From Treponema sp. (GTDB lineage Bacteria > Spirochaetota > Spirochaetia > Treponematales > Breznakiellaceae), in assembly GCA_031276815.1 (NCBI GenBank), contig JAISMJ010000092.1, positions 1-37,259 of the forward strand: 37,259 nucleotides of DNA. The letters are read 5' to 3'. Shown here one piece after another: positions 15,218 through 23,717 of this stretch. Numbering within the stretch: the first letter of the stretch is position 1; each line of letters opens with the position of its first letter. The notes beneath the pieces were generated by a model. The model worked only from the letters and a program-made list of their open reading frames with translations. It was not told the DNA's origin and did not search any database. Made by a program: the position numbers and the translations under genes.

Positions 15218-16990
15218 CTATTCCGCAACAAGAGCCGTACATCCCGCAAAAGCAGTACCGGCAACGGTTGCGCTTTCCGGCATGTATACGCTAACCAGAT
15301 TGTTGCAGTTCTTGAAGGCAGCGTCATCAATTTGCATTACGCTGGGTAGTGAAATAGTAGCGAGCGCGGTACAGCCGCTGAACGAATGATGTCCAATGGT
15401 TGCGACTTTTGGAACGTATACGGACGTCAAGGCTACGCAATTATAAAACGCTCCATGTACGTTGTCTTTCGTGGTATTGGCGATGTTTGTTGCTTCAGGC
15501 AGAGAGACGGATGAAAGATTCACACACCCATCGAATGCTCCCCGTTCTACCGTCAAGACGCCGGGCATATCTGCGAAAACAAGCGCCGTACAACCAAGAA
15601 GCGCATTACTATCAAGCTTGGTAATGGAAGCCGGAAGAACAACCGAAACGACGTACTGTTTTCCCGGGGCAGTTGTAGGAGTGATACTGACAAACGTGTT
15701 TCCACTGCTGCCGCTTAAATCCAGCGCGACGTACCGGTTAAGCGCATTGTATAACGTCCGCAAGGTGTTTCCGGTTGTTCCGCTACCGGATATATTTACG
15801 CCATTCATGGTAACATGGTAGGGATACTCTTGCGTATTGGGCGGGAGCGCGGCAAGCGCTTTGGCAAGACTTTCAACACTATCCGCTTCTATACTCGCGG
15901 GCGGATCAACAGACAAGAGTATCTCCCGCCCGTGCGGTACGCCGTTTTTCACACCGGCAAACGATAAAAAGTGCCTGCCGCTGTGTAATCCATATGCGTT
16001 AATGAAAAACGCCGCTTCCGTGTTGTTTCCGCTTGATGCAGGAGCAACCGGTTGTCCGTCCAACCAACATTCGATCCGTGTAAAACCCGTTACCGTTAAG
16101 GACAATGATGAAGGAACGCCTTCGGCGCCGGTTCCGGTGAGGATCACAGGTCCGGGAGGCAATCCCCGTATGTCGATGACTTCTCCGGCGCCGATACTGA
16201 TCTCAAGCGCGGAAGATTCCGGTTCGGCATCGTGCGGGGGGAAATCACCCATCGTAAACTCCATGTCCGGCAATGCGGTAGTAGTACCGGAATAGATGTA
16301 CACGACTTCACTCCGTCCGGTCTCCGCGCCTCCTGATGACAAGGTAATCTCCACGAGGTAATAACCGGGCGGCAGGCTCACGGAGCCTTCGCTTTGTTCA
16401 AGCATATCGACTTCGCTATACGGTGAAAACGCGCCGTCTTTCAATACCGAGAGTAGCATACTACCGCTTTCGACCGCATCAGCCGGAAACCGTACACGCC
16501 ACGTAAACGTGCCATGTATACCGCTTTCCGTGACTGGTTTATTCATCACAATCTCGGCTTGGGTTGTTCGCCCTGCGACTACCGTTACCTCGACGCTGCC
16601 GCATACCGCTGGTACGGGTACCGAACCCGCGGAATTTGTCCAGCCCGTAGCGGTTATGATCCACGTACCCGGTTCAAGCGCGATCTCTACGCTTGTTTTG
16701 TGTTCCAAAACGACATCCGGCGCGCTTTTTCCGTTTTCGCCGGTAAAGATCAGCGTATATTTGACAAAATCTCCGGTATCGGGGTAGACAGTACGCTGGT
16801 TCGACCCAGCGATCCGAATCAGCGCCCGTCCTGCGGCGTCTTCCCGATCCTGATGATCATTGTCTGAACACGCCGTAAACATACCGGCGTACAACAAGGC
16901 GAGCGCGACTGCCAGCGCAGTCAATGCGCCGCGTAAACCGCAGGAGATGTTCTCCTGTCTGTGCTTTTTAATTGGTATTTGTTGTTGCAT
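15218..16990 (-). CDS. BspA-like leucine-rich-repeat surface lipoprotein
   Basis: A 590-residue lipoprotein starting at the ATG at 16990, chosen for GGAGG 8 nt upstream. The signal peptide ends in lipobox FTAC with Cys41. Residues about 60-390 are a series of beta-sandwich-like segments (YTLIFTGENGKSAPDVVLE, PPGYYLVEITLSSGG). From about 440 to the end come TpLRR/LRR_5 repeats of BspA type: LPASITKLDSNALLGCTAL, CVNLSSVSLPEATNI, CTALATISLPSVMQIDDAAF. BspA-like LRRs mediate adhesion in treponemes and oral or gut anaerobes. The protein ends in a final LRR cap (CTALVAE), so it is probably complete. It precedes the pectate lyase gene in the same direction, but 323 bp separate them. Confidence 0.88.
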   Translation of the reverse strand: MQQQIPIKKHRQENISCGLRGALTALAVALALLYAGMFTACSDNDHQDREDAAGRALIRIAGSNQRTVYPDTGDFVKYTLIFTGENGKSAPDVVLEHKTSVEIALEPGTWIITATGWTNSAGSVPVPAVCGSVEVTVVAGRTTQAEIVMNKPVTESGIHGTFTWRVRFPADAVESGSMLLSVLKDGAFSPYSEVDMLEQSEGSVSLPPGYYLVEITLSSGGAETGRSEVVYIYSGTTTALPDMEFTMGDFPPHDAEPESSALEISIGAGEVIDIRGLPPGPVILTGTGAEGVPSSLSLTVTGFTRIECWLDGQPVAPASSGNNTEAAFFINAYGLHSGRHFLSFAGVKNGVPHGREILLSVDPPASIEADSVESLAKALAALPPNTQEYPYHVTMNGVNISGSGTTGNTLRTLYNALNRYVALDLSGSSGNTFVSITPTTAPGKQYVVSVVLPASITKLDSNALLGCTALVFADMPGVLTVERGAFDGCVNLSSVSLPEATNIANTTKDNVHGAFYNCVALTSVYVPKVATIGHHSFSGCTALATISLPSVMQIDDAAFKNCNNLVSVYMPESATVAGTAFAGCTALVAE

Positions 16991-17167
16991 TATAATAACC
17001 TCCATACGTATATAGAAGGTTAGGATGTAATTTGCATTGAATAGATGAGAAAAAAGCAGCTTTTCATAGCATTTATGACGACTTGCGTCATTATGATGAC
17101 ATTTATTCCCGTGTGTGCGACACAAGGGAATAATGATGTTCATACGACGCGACAGCGCCGGCGGCAG

Positions 17168-17202
17168 TTCCGCGGCAGTATTCTCCGAATTCCGCCGCGG
17201 AA
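17168..17202. repeat. 9-bp inverted repeat just after hpf
   Basis: TTCCGCGGC (17168-17176) and GCCGCGGAA (17194-17202) enclose 17 bp, immediately beyond the hpf stop codon. No T run follows on the minus strand, so it is a possible 3'-stabilising stem or weak terminator rather than a canonical one. Confidence 0.5.
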
Positions 17203-17206
17203 TATA

Positions 17207-17497
17207 CTATCTTCTTTCTTTAACTTTTTCTTTTTCTTTACTTATCTTCTCATCAAGAACGTCAAGCATCTTATCAATGGCTGCATGAAGATCAAAATCC
17301 CGTTCTTTAACATGAACCGATAAACCCCAGCGAAAATTAACCGTGGCTTCGGCTGAAAATTCTTTTTCGTGAGTCACGGTGATGAGCAGATCAATGATCA
17401 TGTTCTCCGCATTGTGAATTCGGGAGAGTTTTTTTTCAACATAGTTTTTTGTTTCATCCTTCAATGTAAAATGAACCGCTTTAATTTCTGTATTCAT
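17207..17497 (-). CDS. hpf: Ribosome hibernation-promoting factor HPF/RaiA (short form)
   Basis: A 96-residue protein, the usual short HPF length, with the beta-alpha-beta-beta-beta-alpha pattern: NTEIKAVHFTLKDETKNYVEKKLSRI, MIIDLLITVTHEKEFSAE, VKERDFDLHAAIDKMLDVLDEKI, then a basic tail. HPF binds the 30S decoding region and promotes dimerisation or silencing of ribosomes in slow growth. The start at 17497 is set by GGAGGTATCT immediately upstream; a TTG four codons earlier would lack a ribosome site. It lies 54 bp downstream of rpoN in the same direction, a pairing also known from proteobacterial rpoN loci. Confidence 0.92.
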   Translation of the reverse strand: MNTEIKAVHFTLKDETKNYVEKKLSRIHNAENMIIDLLITVTHEKEFSAEATVNFRWGLSVHVKERDFDLHAAIDKMLDVLDEKISKEKEKVKERR

Positions 17498-17551
17498 AGA
17501 TACCTCCAAAAATATATTAAGCCTTATGGGCTGAATCCCAATACTGTGTGG

Positions 17552-18898
17552 CTATCTGGTGAATGACGACCCCATATCCAGTTCATGCCGGTATTTCGCT
17601 ACCGTACGGCGCGCCACCTTGATGCCTTGTTCACCGAGCTTGTCCGCTATGCGCTGATCCGAAAGCCGTCTCTTGTCGTTTAGGATTATCTCCTTGATCT
17701 TCGCCTTTACGCTCTCTTTGGAAATCTGTGAAATCTCCCCGCCGTAGCGATTTATAGAATTGGTAAAAAAGTATTTCATACTAAAAAGTCCCCATTCGGT
17801 CTGCATGTACTTTCCGTTTGCTATGCGGGAAACGGTGGATTCATGAATCTCAAGCTCCCCGGCTATGGTTTGCTGGGTCAGCGGGACAAGGTTGCCCGGC
17901 CCCTTCTCGAAAAATTGTGTCTGATGATTGACGATTGCTTTTGAGACTTTAAGAAGGGTCCGGTTTCGTTCATTAATGGCGTTAATAAACCACTGCGCTT
18001 CTCTGATATTCTCCTTTGCAAAACTCCGCGCCGCTTTACCGGACTTTTCTTCGGCTATTTTCATAAAGAAGCGATTGATGCCAAGCACCGGAATTTCTTC
18101 ATCATTAAGGATAATGATAAATTCCCCTTCTTTTTTGATAACTTTTATATCAGGGACGATAAAACGGGTCTCTTTTAAGGAAAAAAGGCGTCCGGGAAAA
18201 GGATTTAATTCCTTAATACACGCAAAAAATGCGCGCGCCTCGTCTTCCGCGCGGTTCATTTTTTTCGCAGCTTCGGCAAATTTTCCCTTTTGTAACAGTC
18301 CAAGATAGCCGAGCGCTTCTTCGGCGCCTTCCGGCGCGCCGGGGAGGAGCCGTATCTGCGTACGCAGGGATTCTTCGTAGTTTGCGGTACAGGTACCGAC
18401 CGGATCGAGCGATTGGACAATATGTACGGCGTTTTGAACGCATCCGCGATCTTCATCTTTCAGTAGCTCGTCTACGCTCACCAGATGAAAGCCGTTTTCA
18501 TCAAGATTTTGAATGAGCGTTTCACACAGGGAACGAGTCTTTGCATCTAGCGATTCCGCCTGTAACTGCCACAGCAGGTGTTCTTGCAGGCTTTCAGTTC
18601 GTGTAAGCGCGCCTTCAATAAATTTGAACTGTCGATCAGACGATTCTTCGCCGTTTTCATAGCTAAACCCCGGATCGGACGTTGCCTCAAAATATACGGC
18701 TTCTTCCCTCGTCGGCGGCGCATCCTCAAACGAAATATGAGCCGGCTCCTCTTGAATCTCAAGCGCCGGATTTCGTTCAAGTTCCTCCGCTATTCTTTCC
18801 TCCAGAGCAAGTACTGGAACTTCCATAAGATTGATAGCAGCAACAAGCTGTGTAGTAAGCCGTAAATCTTGTCTCTGGATCAGAGTCTGGGCTAACAT
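17552..18898 (-). CDS. rpoN: RNA polymerase sigma-54 factor
   Basis: A 448-residue sigma-54. The start at 18898 follows AAAGGAGGTTCTTCC. Region I is the Gln/Leu-rich N-terminus (LAQTLIQRQDLRLTTQLVAA), region II is acidic (about 50-80), then come the core-binding domain, an HTH around 340-365 (STVSRIANGKYMQTEWG) and the diagnostic RpoN box ARRTVAKYR at about 429-437. It directs transcription of -24/-12 promoters with an enhancer-binding ATPase; no such activator is in the window. A TTGACA promoter lies just upstream. It is divergent from the pfk gene and probably co-transcribed with hpf. Confidence 0.96.
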   Translation of the reverse strand: MLAQTLIQRQDLRLTTQLVAAINLMEVPVLALEERIAEELERNPALEIQEEPAHISFEDAPPTREEAVYFEATSDPGFSYENGEESSDRQFKFIEGALTRTESLQEHLLWQLQAESLDAKTRSLCETLIQNLDENGFHLVSVDELLKDEDRGCVQNAVHIVQSLDPVGTCTANYEESLRTQIRLLPGAPEGAEEALGYLGLLQKGKFAEAAKKMNRAEDEARAFFACIKELNPFPGRLFSLKETRFIVPDIKVIKKEGEFIIILNDEEIPVLGINRFFMKIAEEKSGKAARSFAKENIREAQWFINAINERNRTLLKVSKAIVNHQTQFFEKGPGNLVPLTQQTIAGELEIHESTVSRIANGKYMQTEWGLFSMKYFFTNSINRYGGEISQISKESVKAKIKEIILNDKRRLSDQRIADKLGEQGIKVARRTVAKYRHELDMGSSFTR

Positions 18899-18916
18899 GG
18901 AAGAACCTCCTTTTTT

Positions 18917-18947
18917 ATAGTACAATCCTTTTACGCGGTTTTGTCAA
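18917..18947 (-). promoter_or_regulatory. Sigma-70-type promoter of rpoN-hpf
   Basis: On the minus strand TTGACA (18947-18942) is followed after 19 bp by TACTAT, or after 17 bp by TGTACT, then by the AAAGGAGG of rpoN. The leader would be very short. Confidence 0.6.
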
Positions 18948-19060
18948 GAAAAACTATCGGCTGTTTAGGTATATTTTTCATTATATAAGAGGTAGCCATC
19001 CAACCCAATGCTTTAGCTTTGAGATAGAAAACGCACGAGGCGATTGTCTAACAATAACGC

Positions 19061-19089
19061 TTGACTTTTACAAAAATATGAGGTACACT
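19061..19089 (+). promoter_or_regulatory. Sigma-70-type promoter of pfk
   Basis: TTGACT (19061-19066), a 17-bp spacer, TACACT (19084-19089). The predicted leader of about 135 nt to the ATG at 19231 holds nothing I can identify. The rest of the 332-bp rpoN/pfk divergent region is featureless to me. Confidence 0.65.
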
Positions 19090-19230
19090 ACCCGTAAGAA
19101 GAGATACTGTTGCGGCGGAAGGAATAGGAAAAGTTTTCAGACTATGAACAAGCCTATGTCTAGCCTGACGGTTTTACATGTGGATAGCTGACAACATGAA
19201 ACCCTATATAATAAAGCAAAGGAGTTCCCT

Positions 19231-20574
19231 ATGGCTGAAAAACGCGAGTTTGATTTTACTATTGAAGAATTAGGAAAGCGAAATATTACATCGCCTATCA
19301 TTATGTCGAAAGAACGGGGCGATCAGATCGCTAATTACGTTACCGATAATCAGTTTATTATGCTGAATCCGACAGTAAAGCTCGGATCCCAGCCAAGCTT
19401 GAAGCGGAGTCAGGTTCTTGAAGTGGCGGGACCGCGGGAAAAGATATTTTTCCAGCCTCCCCATGTTCATGCAGGAATCGTGAGCTGCGGCGGTTTATGT
19501 CCGGGCATTAACGACGTAATACGCGCCATTGTCCGATGTCTGTGGGAGCGCTACGGCGTCCATCGCATCAGCGGTATCCGTTATGGATATAAGGGCTTTC
19601 TACCGGAATACGCCTATGAGCCCCGCGAACTGGATCCTGACAATGTTGACAACATTCATAAGCTTGGAGGCACGTATCTGGGAAGCGCCCGCGGCGGCGG
19701 TAAAGAAGTGGGCAAGATCGTTGACGCCATGGAGCAGTTGAATCTCAACATGCTCTTTACCATAGGCGGAGACGGAACCCAGCGCGGTTCCCTCGAAATC
19801 GCCGAAGAGATAGAGCGGCGCAGGCTTAAAATAGCGATGATCGGTATTCCAAAGACCGTTGACAATGACTTTGCCTTTATCCAGAAATCCTTCGGCTTTG
19901 ATACCGCGGTTGCTAAAGCGGTTGACGTCATTGCTTCAGCGCATATGGAGGCAAGTTCCCAGATCAACGGCATTGGATTGGTAAAACTCATGGGACGGGA
20001 GTCCGGCTTTATCGCGGCTCATGCGGCGCTTGCAAGCCATGAAGTCAATTTTGTCCTTATTCCTGAAGTGCCGTTCAATCTTGAGGGGTACAATGGATTC
20101 TTCCACCACCTTGAAGAACGGCTCCGGAAGCGGAAACATGCGGTCATCCTCATTGCGGAAGGCGCATTACAGGATCAGCTTGCATCCGGTGAGAAGGATG
20201 CGGGCGGCAATGTTAAGTTCGGCGATGTCGGCACGTATCTCCGAGATCGTATTGAGAAACATTTCAAGGCAATCAAGACGGAGATCAACCTTAAATATAT
20301 TGATCCCAGCTACATCATCCGCTCGGCGCCCGCTTCGCCCATTGACTCCGTGTACTGCGAACGGCTTGGCAATGCGGCTGCTCATGCGGCAATGGCAGGT
20401 AAAACCAAGGTCGTCATCGGTCTTGTAAACAACGAATTCGTCCATATCCCGATGAAAGCCGCTATTTCCCACCGCAACCATGTTGATCCGGAAGGCAGTC
20501 TGTGGCGCGATATGCTTGACGCGACGCATCAGCCTGCGCTCATGGTGAACCGGTTCGAGCCGTCAGGAGCGTAA
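19231..20574 (+). CDS. pfk: 6-phosphofructokinase (PPi-PFK-like family)
   Basis: A 447-residue phosphofructokinase of the long PFKA subfamily common in spirochaetes, phosphorylating fructose-6-phosphate. Motifs: [16 protein letters not shown] (about 86-101), [10 protein letters not shown] (178-187), GIPKTVDND with catalytic Asp (205-213) and MGRESGF (254-260). The second residue after GGD is Gly, the usual ATP-type choice, whereas PPi enzymes carry Asp (GGDDS). The PKT preceding DND is the PPi-type choice. This mixed signature is typical of the clade that also holds plant-type ATP-PFKs, so ATP is more likely but not certain. AAAGGAG precedes the ATG. It has its own promoter and terminator and is divergent from rpoN. 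Confidence 0.93.
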   Translation: MAEKREFDFTIEELGKRNITSPIIMSKERGDQIANYVTDNQFIMLNPTVKLGSQPSLKRSQVLEVAGPREKIFFQPPHVHAGIVSCGGLCPGINDVIRAIVRCLWERYGVHRISGIRYGYKGFLPEYAYEPRELDPDNVDNIHKLGGTYLGSARGGGKEVGKIVDAMEQLNLNMLFTIGGDGTQRGSLEIAEEIERRRLKIAMIGIPKTVDNDFAFIQKSFGFDTAVAKAVDVIASAHMEASSQINGIGLVKLMGRESGFIAAHAALASHEVNFVLIPEVPFNLEGYNGFFHHLEERLRKRKHAVILIAEGALQDQLASGEKDAGGNVKFGDVGTYLRDRIEKHFKAIKTEINLKYIDPSYIIRSAPASPIDSVYCERLGNAAAHAAMAGKTKVVIGLVNNEFVHIPMKAAISHRNHVDPEGSLWRDMLDATHQPALMVNRFEPSGA

Positions 20575-20588
20575 ACCCATCGTTTGTG

Positions 20589-20616
20589 GCGCCGGTAATG
20601 CCGGCGCTTTTTTTTT
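20589..20616 (+). terminator. Intrinsic terminator of pfk
   Basis: GCGCCGG-TAATG-CCGGCGC followed by nine T, beginning 14 bp after the stop codon. Confidence 0.93.
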
Positions 20617-20682
20617 GAACCGAGCCGTTTCCACATTCCGTCTGGAGCGATACCGACGGAAGGATTTGTACGCGGTGGAAAT

Positions 20683-20869
20683 ATGAAAATCAGTATCACC
20701 AAAGTCTTAAAAATACTTAAACGGGAAAAGCATACGATAAGGATAGAGGGAAATAATTGCCGGATACGTCCAGCATTTCGGAGAACCTATCGTTTCTCCA
20801 AGAAGCTCTGTTCAATCACTGAAAATCTTTGACATAGCTTTTTTTACATTCATACATGACTTCATGTGA
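20683..20869 (+). pseudogene. Remnant of an IS1-like transposase C-terminus
   Basis: Reading from ATG 20683 gives EKHTIRIEGNNCRIRP then AFRRTYRFSKKL, which matches the conserved C-terminal block of IS1-family transposases (Tyr/His-Thr, Arg-Ile-Glu, Asn, Arg, then the FSK motif). That frame stops at 20832, but in shifted frames the expected continuation is still legible: FNH, a TGA where Trp is expected, then FDIAFF (from 20828). Only the last third of a transposase is present and it carries a frameshift and a stop, so it is non-functional. I saw no terminal inverted repeats. It fills the 356-bp gap between pfk and the next gene, with AT-rich sequence on its 3' side. Confidence 0.6.
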
Positions 20870-20930
20870 GACCAATCATACTTTTTTCATATGAAGTAAA
20901 TGCCAAATAAAATACCACGCGCCACTCTGT

Positions 20931-21689
20931 TCACTTCCACACAACCTCATATAGGAGCGGTTTTTCCAGTACCAAGAGGTCAATTACCGGAATGGTAAAT
21001 TCGGCGCGTTGTGCGGGTGTGCCGGAAAAAGTTCCGCCTTGAACGGAAGTAATGGCACCGGGGACGTCAAGGGTAAGACGGATCATTGCGGTTTCAAGAT
21101 CAGCGGCAAGCGCATCGCCGAGCCTTCTGTTGCTTTTGAGCATGTTATATGTCGCCTTAAGCTGCCGCAGATATTCGGCTTTGGTCTGGATGTACTGCCA
21201 ATCCGTTGTCAGTCCGGGAGCCATGAGAGCGGAAAAGTAATCCGCTATGTCGGGCGATAGGAGGCTCACGAGCTGCGGGGCGATTGTACGAGTCAGTGTA
21301 ATGGATAGCCGCCCGCCGCTTCCGGTTTGTTTATAAGTGATAAACCGCTGCGTTTGGATGCCGGGCGCATCAAGAAAATCATTTACCTGCGAGATGGTTA
21401 GGCTTCCGTCTATGCTTGAAGGCGTTATATTACGCATGGCGGCGGTCTTGACGCCGCGGATGCTCCGCAGGGACGCTACAATGGTCCGCGCGTCAAGAAT
21501 AGCGGCGGACGGCGTATTCATAGATACCGCGCCTATGAGCGCCGCAACCGAAGGCTGTAGCGCGCTTTGAATAGTTATATCTGCGGAGCCGTCTTCCCGC
21601 AACACCCCGTTGATTTGCCCCGAACACGAGGCAAACGCGCACATGAGCATGACAAAAAGCGGCAAAAGCGCCAATACGTTGTTTTTCAT
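20931..21689 (-). CDS. Treponemal lipoprotein of unknown function
   Basis: A protein of about 252 residues with an N-terminal signal and lipobox-like CAFASC (MKNNVLALLPLFVMLMCAFASC), so a lipoprotein is likely. The start is uncertain: ATG 21689 gives the cleanest signal peptide, with GGAG 12 nt upstream, but in-frame ATGs at 21707 and 21722 are possible. After the Cys comes GQINGVLREDGSADITIQSALQPSVAALIG, reminiscent of the secreted LppM/DUF3153-like pattern of a small beta domain built around a polar-hydrophobic strand with a following helix. I would not assign it on that alone. It is divergent from the membrane protein gene at 21888. Confidence 0.65.
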   Translation of the reverse strand: MKNNVLALLPLFVMLMCAFASCSGQINGVLREDGSADITIQSALQPSVAALIGAVSMNTPSAAILDARTIVASLRSIRGVKTAAMRNITPSSIDGSLTISQVNDFLDAPGIQTQRFITYKQTGSGGRLSITLTRTIAPQLVSLLSPDIADYFSALMAPGLTTDWQYIQTKAEYLRQLKATYNMLKSNRRLGDALAADLETAMIRLTLDVPGAITSVQGGTFSGTPAQRAEFTIPVIDLLVLEKPLLYEVVWK

Positions 21690-21887
21690 CGTTTTAGTTG
21701 TCTCCATACATACGTTATTCATAGCCGCCGGATGACGCTCCTTATGCAAAGACGCCGGTATCGCCTCTCAATCCATTATGAAGGAGGGAACAGTCTTCCG
21801 CTACCTGCACTATAACTAATAACAAGTTTTTTAGACCATAGTTACGGACGTATTGAAAATATGCATGGTATCGGCTATCATCATAGT

Positions 21888-22733
21888 ATGACGTTGAAAG
21901 AAAGAAACGTATTCTTCAAAATCGGTTTGTGTATGGCAATGCTGGCGATTGCGGCGGTTGCAGCTTCATTAGCCGCTGTTTTCCGCGTTTATCCGCTGGT
22001 ATATCCCATACTCATTGAAGAAGCGGTTCAAAGACCGGGAGGACTGCTTATGGGTATGCTGAAGGGTTCGGTGGCGCCTTCGGCATACGGCGCTTTCGTA
22101 TCCGTACTCGTATCAGTAGCCTACTCGTTTGTGGTTGGTCTATGTATTTATCTTTCTTTTGAAAAAACCCAGTCCCCTGAAATACTGTACATCGCTTTTT
22201 TCGTCATGTCCTTTGCCTTTGAAGCCTGCCGTGTGCTGCTCCCGTTCATCAAGGTCAACGAGTATCCCGCCGTATACCTGTTTATTACCGGCAGAATAGC
22301 GCTGTTCGGGCGCTATTTTGGTGTTTTTTCGCTGCTTGCGGCAAGCATCTATGCGTCCGGTTTCAATACCCGGGAACAAAAATATACCATTATTATACTC
22401 ATATCGGTGAGCCTCATGTTTGCGCTCAAAGCACCTCTTGACGGTTTTTCGTGGAATACCGCGCTCAATGTGATACAGGGGTATTCGGCGCTCTTCAACG
22501 CCGTTGAAATCAGTATCGCGGTCATTACGCTCACCGGTTTCCTCATCTCCGCTATGACGAGGGGGAGCACGGCGTACCTTTTCATCAGTGCCGGAGCCTT
22601 GCTGGTGTTTCTGGGAAGAAGTTTCCTGCTTAATGCGGATATATGGGTTGCATCCATACTCGGCGCGCTTCTCCTTGCCGCCGGTACGTGGCTTGTGTGT
22701 ACCAGACTGCACAGCGTGTATCTCTGGCTGTGA
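21888..22733 (+). CDS. Multi-pass membrane protein of unknown function
   Basis: About 281 residues with seven or eight predicted TM helices (for example FKIGLCMAMLAIAAVAASLA, GAFVSVLVSVAYSFVVGLCI, ILYIAFFVMSFAFEAC, YTIIILISVSLMFAL, WVASILGALLLAAGTWLV). The layout resembles the 7TM membrane sensor regions seen in spirochaete proteins, but no attached output domain is present. ATG 21888 gives a compact cytoplasmic N-terminus (MTLKERN); an in-frame ATG at 21861 is an alternative, and neither has a clear ribosome site. The stop is 7 bp before corA, so the two are co-transcribed. Confidence 0.7.
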   Translation: MTLKERNVFFKIGLCMAMLAIAAVAASLAAVFRVYPLVYPILIEEAVQRPGGLLMGMLKGSVAPSAYGAFVSVLVSVAYSFVVGLCIYLSFEKTQSPEILYIAFFVMSFAFEACRVLLPFIKVNEYPAVYLFITGRIALFGRYFGVFSLLAASIYASGFNTREQKYTIIILISVSLMFALKAPLDGFSWNTALNVIQGYSALFNAVEISIAVITLTGFLISAMTRGSTAYLFISAGALLVFLGRSFLLNADIWVASILGALLLAAGTWLVCTRLHSVYLWL

Positions 22734-22740
22734 GGCGGCG

Positions 22741-23715
22741 ATGCGTTTTTCTCTTATTGGATATGATCCGGTCGGCGCATGGCAGAAAAGCGCGGAAACC
22801 GTTGAAGAACTGCTCTCATACCGGAATCCCGCGGGTATCACATGGATCAACGTTGACGGGATTGAGGATGCGGCTGCTATCAATACCCTGTCGGAGCTCT
22901 ACCGTATTCATCCGCTTACGGTGGAAGACATTCGGGACGTCGGGCAGAGACCGAAGGTTGAGGAGTTTGAAGACTATCTCTTTATCACGTTTAAGGCGGT
23001 GAACCGCGCCTGTGATGAAGAACATAGATTTGAGCAGATAAGCATCATTCTTACGGAGAACACGGTGATCACCTTTCAAGAATTTCCCGGGGATTCATTC
23101 GATCCCCTACGGCGCCGTATTATGAGCAACGCCGGTAAAATCCGCAGAATGAGCGCGGACTACCTTGCGTACGCGATAATGGATTCCATTGTTGACGGGT
23201 ATTATCTGATTTTGGACGACCTGACCGGTACCATAGATGAGTTTGAGGAGCGGGCGCTTGATGAAAACGACGAATCGCTCATGCCCGATTTTCAGAAGGT
23301 AAAACAAAGCCTTATCCGCGTGAAACGAGTGGTGTCGCCTTTGCGAGAGAGTCTTGCGGTACTCATGCATCTGGAATCGCCGCTCATAAAACCCGAATTG
23401 AAACCTTTCCTTAAAGACCTGCATGACAATGTGATGCAAACCGCCGAAACAGTGGAGAATTGCCGCGAACTCCTTGCGGGCGTCATGGAGATCAACCTCG
23501 CCACCATGTCAACCCGCATGAACAAGGTGATGAAGATGCTCACTATTATTTCAACTATTTTCATTCCGCTGACGTTTATTGCCGGCGTTTACGGCATGAA
23601 TTTCAGGTTTATGCCGGAACTTGAGTGGCGTTACGCCTATTTCATCGTGTGGGGGGTAATGGCTGCCATTGCCATAGGGATGGTGATCTTTTTTAAGCGG
23701 AGGCAGTGGCTGTAG
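22741..23715 (+). CDS. corA: CorA-type magnesium/metal ion transporter
   Basis: A 324-residue CorA. The start at 22741 has GAGGCGG just upstream; a longer in-frame reading overlaps the previous gene and is not needed. The N-terminal cytoplasmic alpha/beta domain contains HPLTVEDIRDVGQRPKVEEF, the long stalk helix spans about 185-265, and TM1 ends in the family-defining YGMNF selectivity motif (about 288-292), followed by TM2 and the basic tail KRRQWL. It forms a pentameric Mg2+ (Co2+, Ni2+) channel in the inner membrane. The stop overlaps or abuts the next gene. Confidence 0.95.
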   Translation: MRFSLIGYDPVGAWQKSAETVEELLSYRNPAGITWINVDGIEDAAAINTLSELYRIHPLTVEDIRDVGQRPKVEEFEDYLFITFKAVNRACDEEHRFEQISIILTENTVITFQEFPGDSFDPLRRRIMSNAGKIRRMSADYLAYAIMDSIVDGYYLILDDLTGTIDEFEERALDENDESLMPDFQKVKQSLIRVKRVVSPLRESLAVLMHLESPLIKPELKPFLKDLHDNVMQTAETVENCRELLAGVMEINLATMSTRMNKVMKMLTIISTIFIPLTFIAGVYGMNFRFMPELEWRYAYFIVWGVMAAIAIGMVIFFKRRQWL

Positions 23716-23717
23716 GA

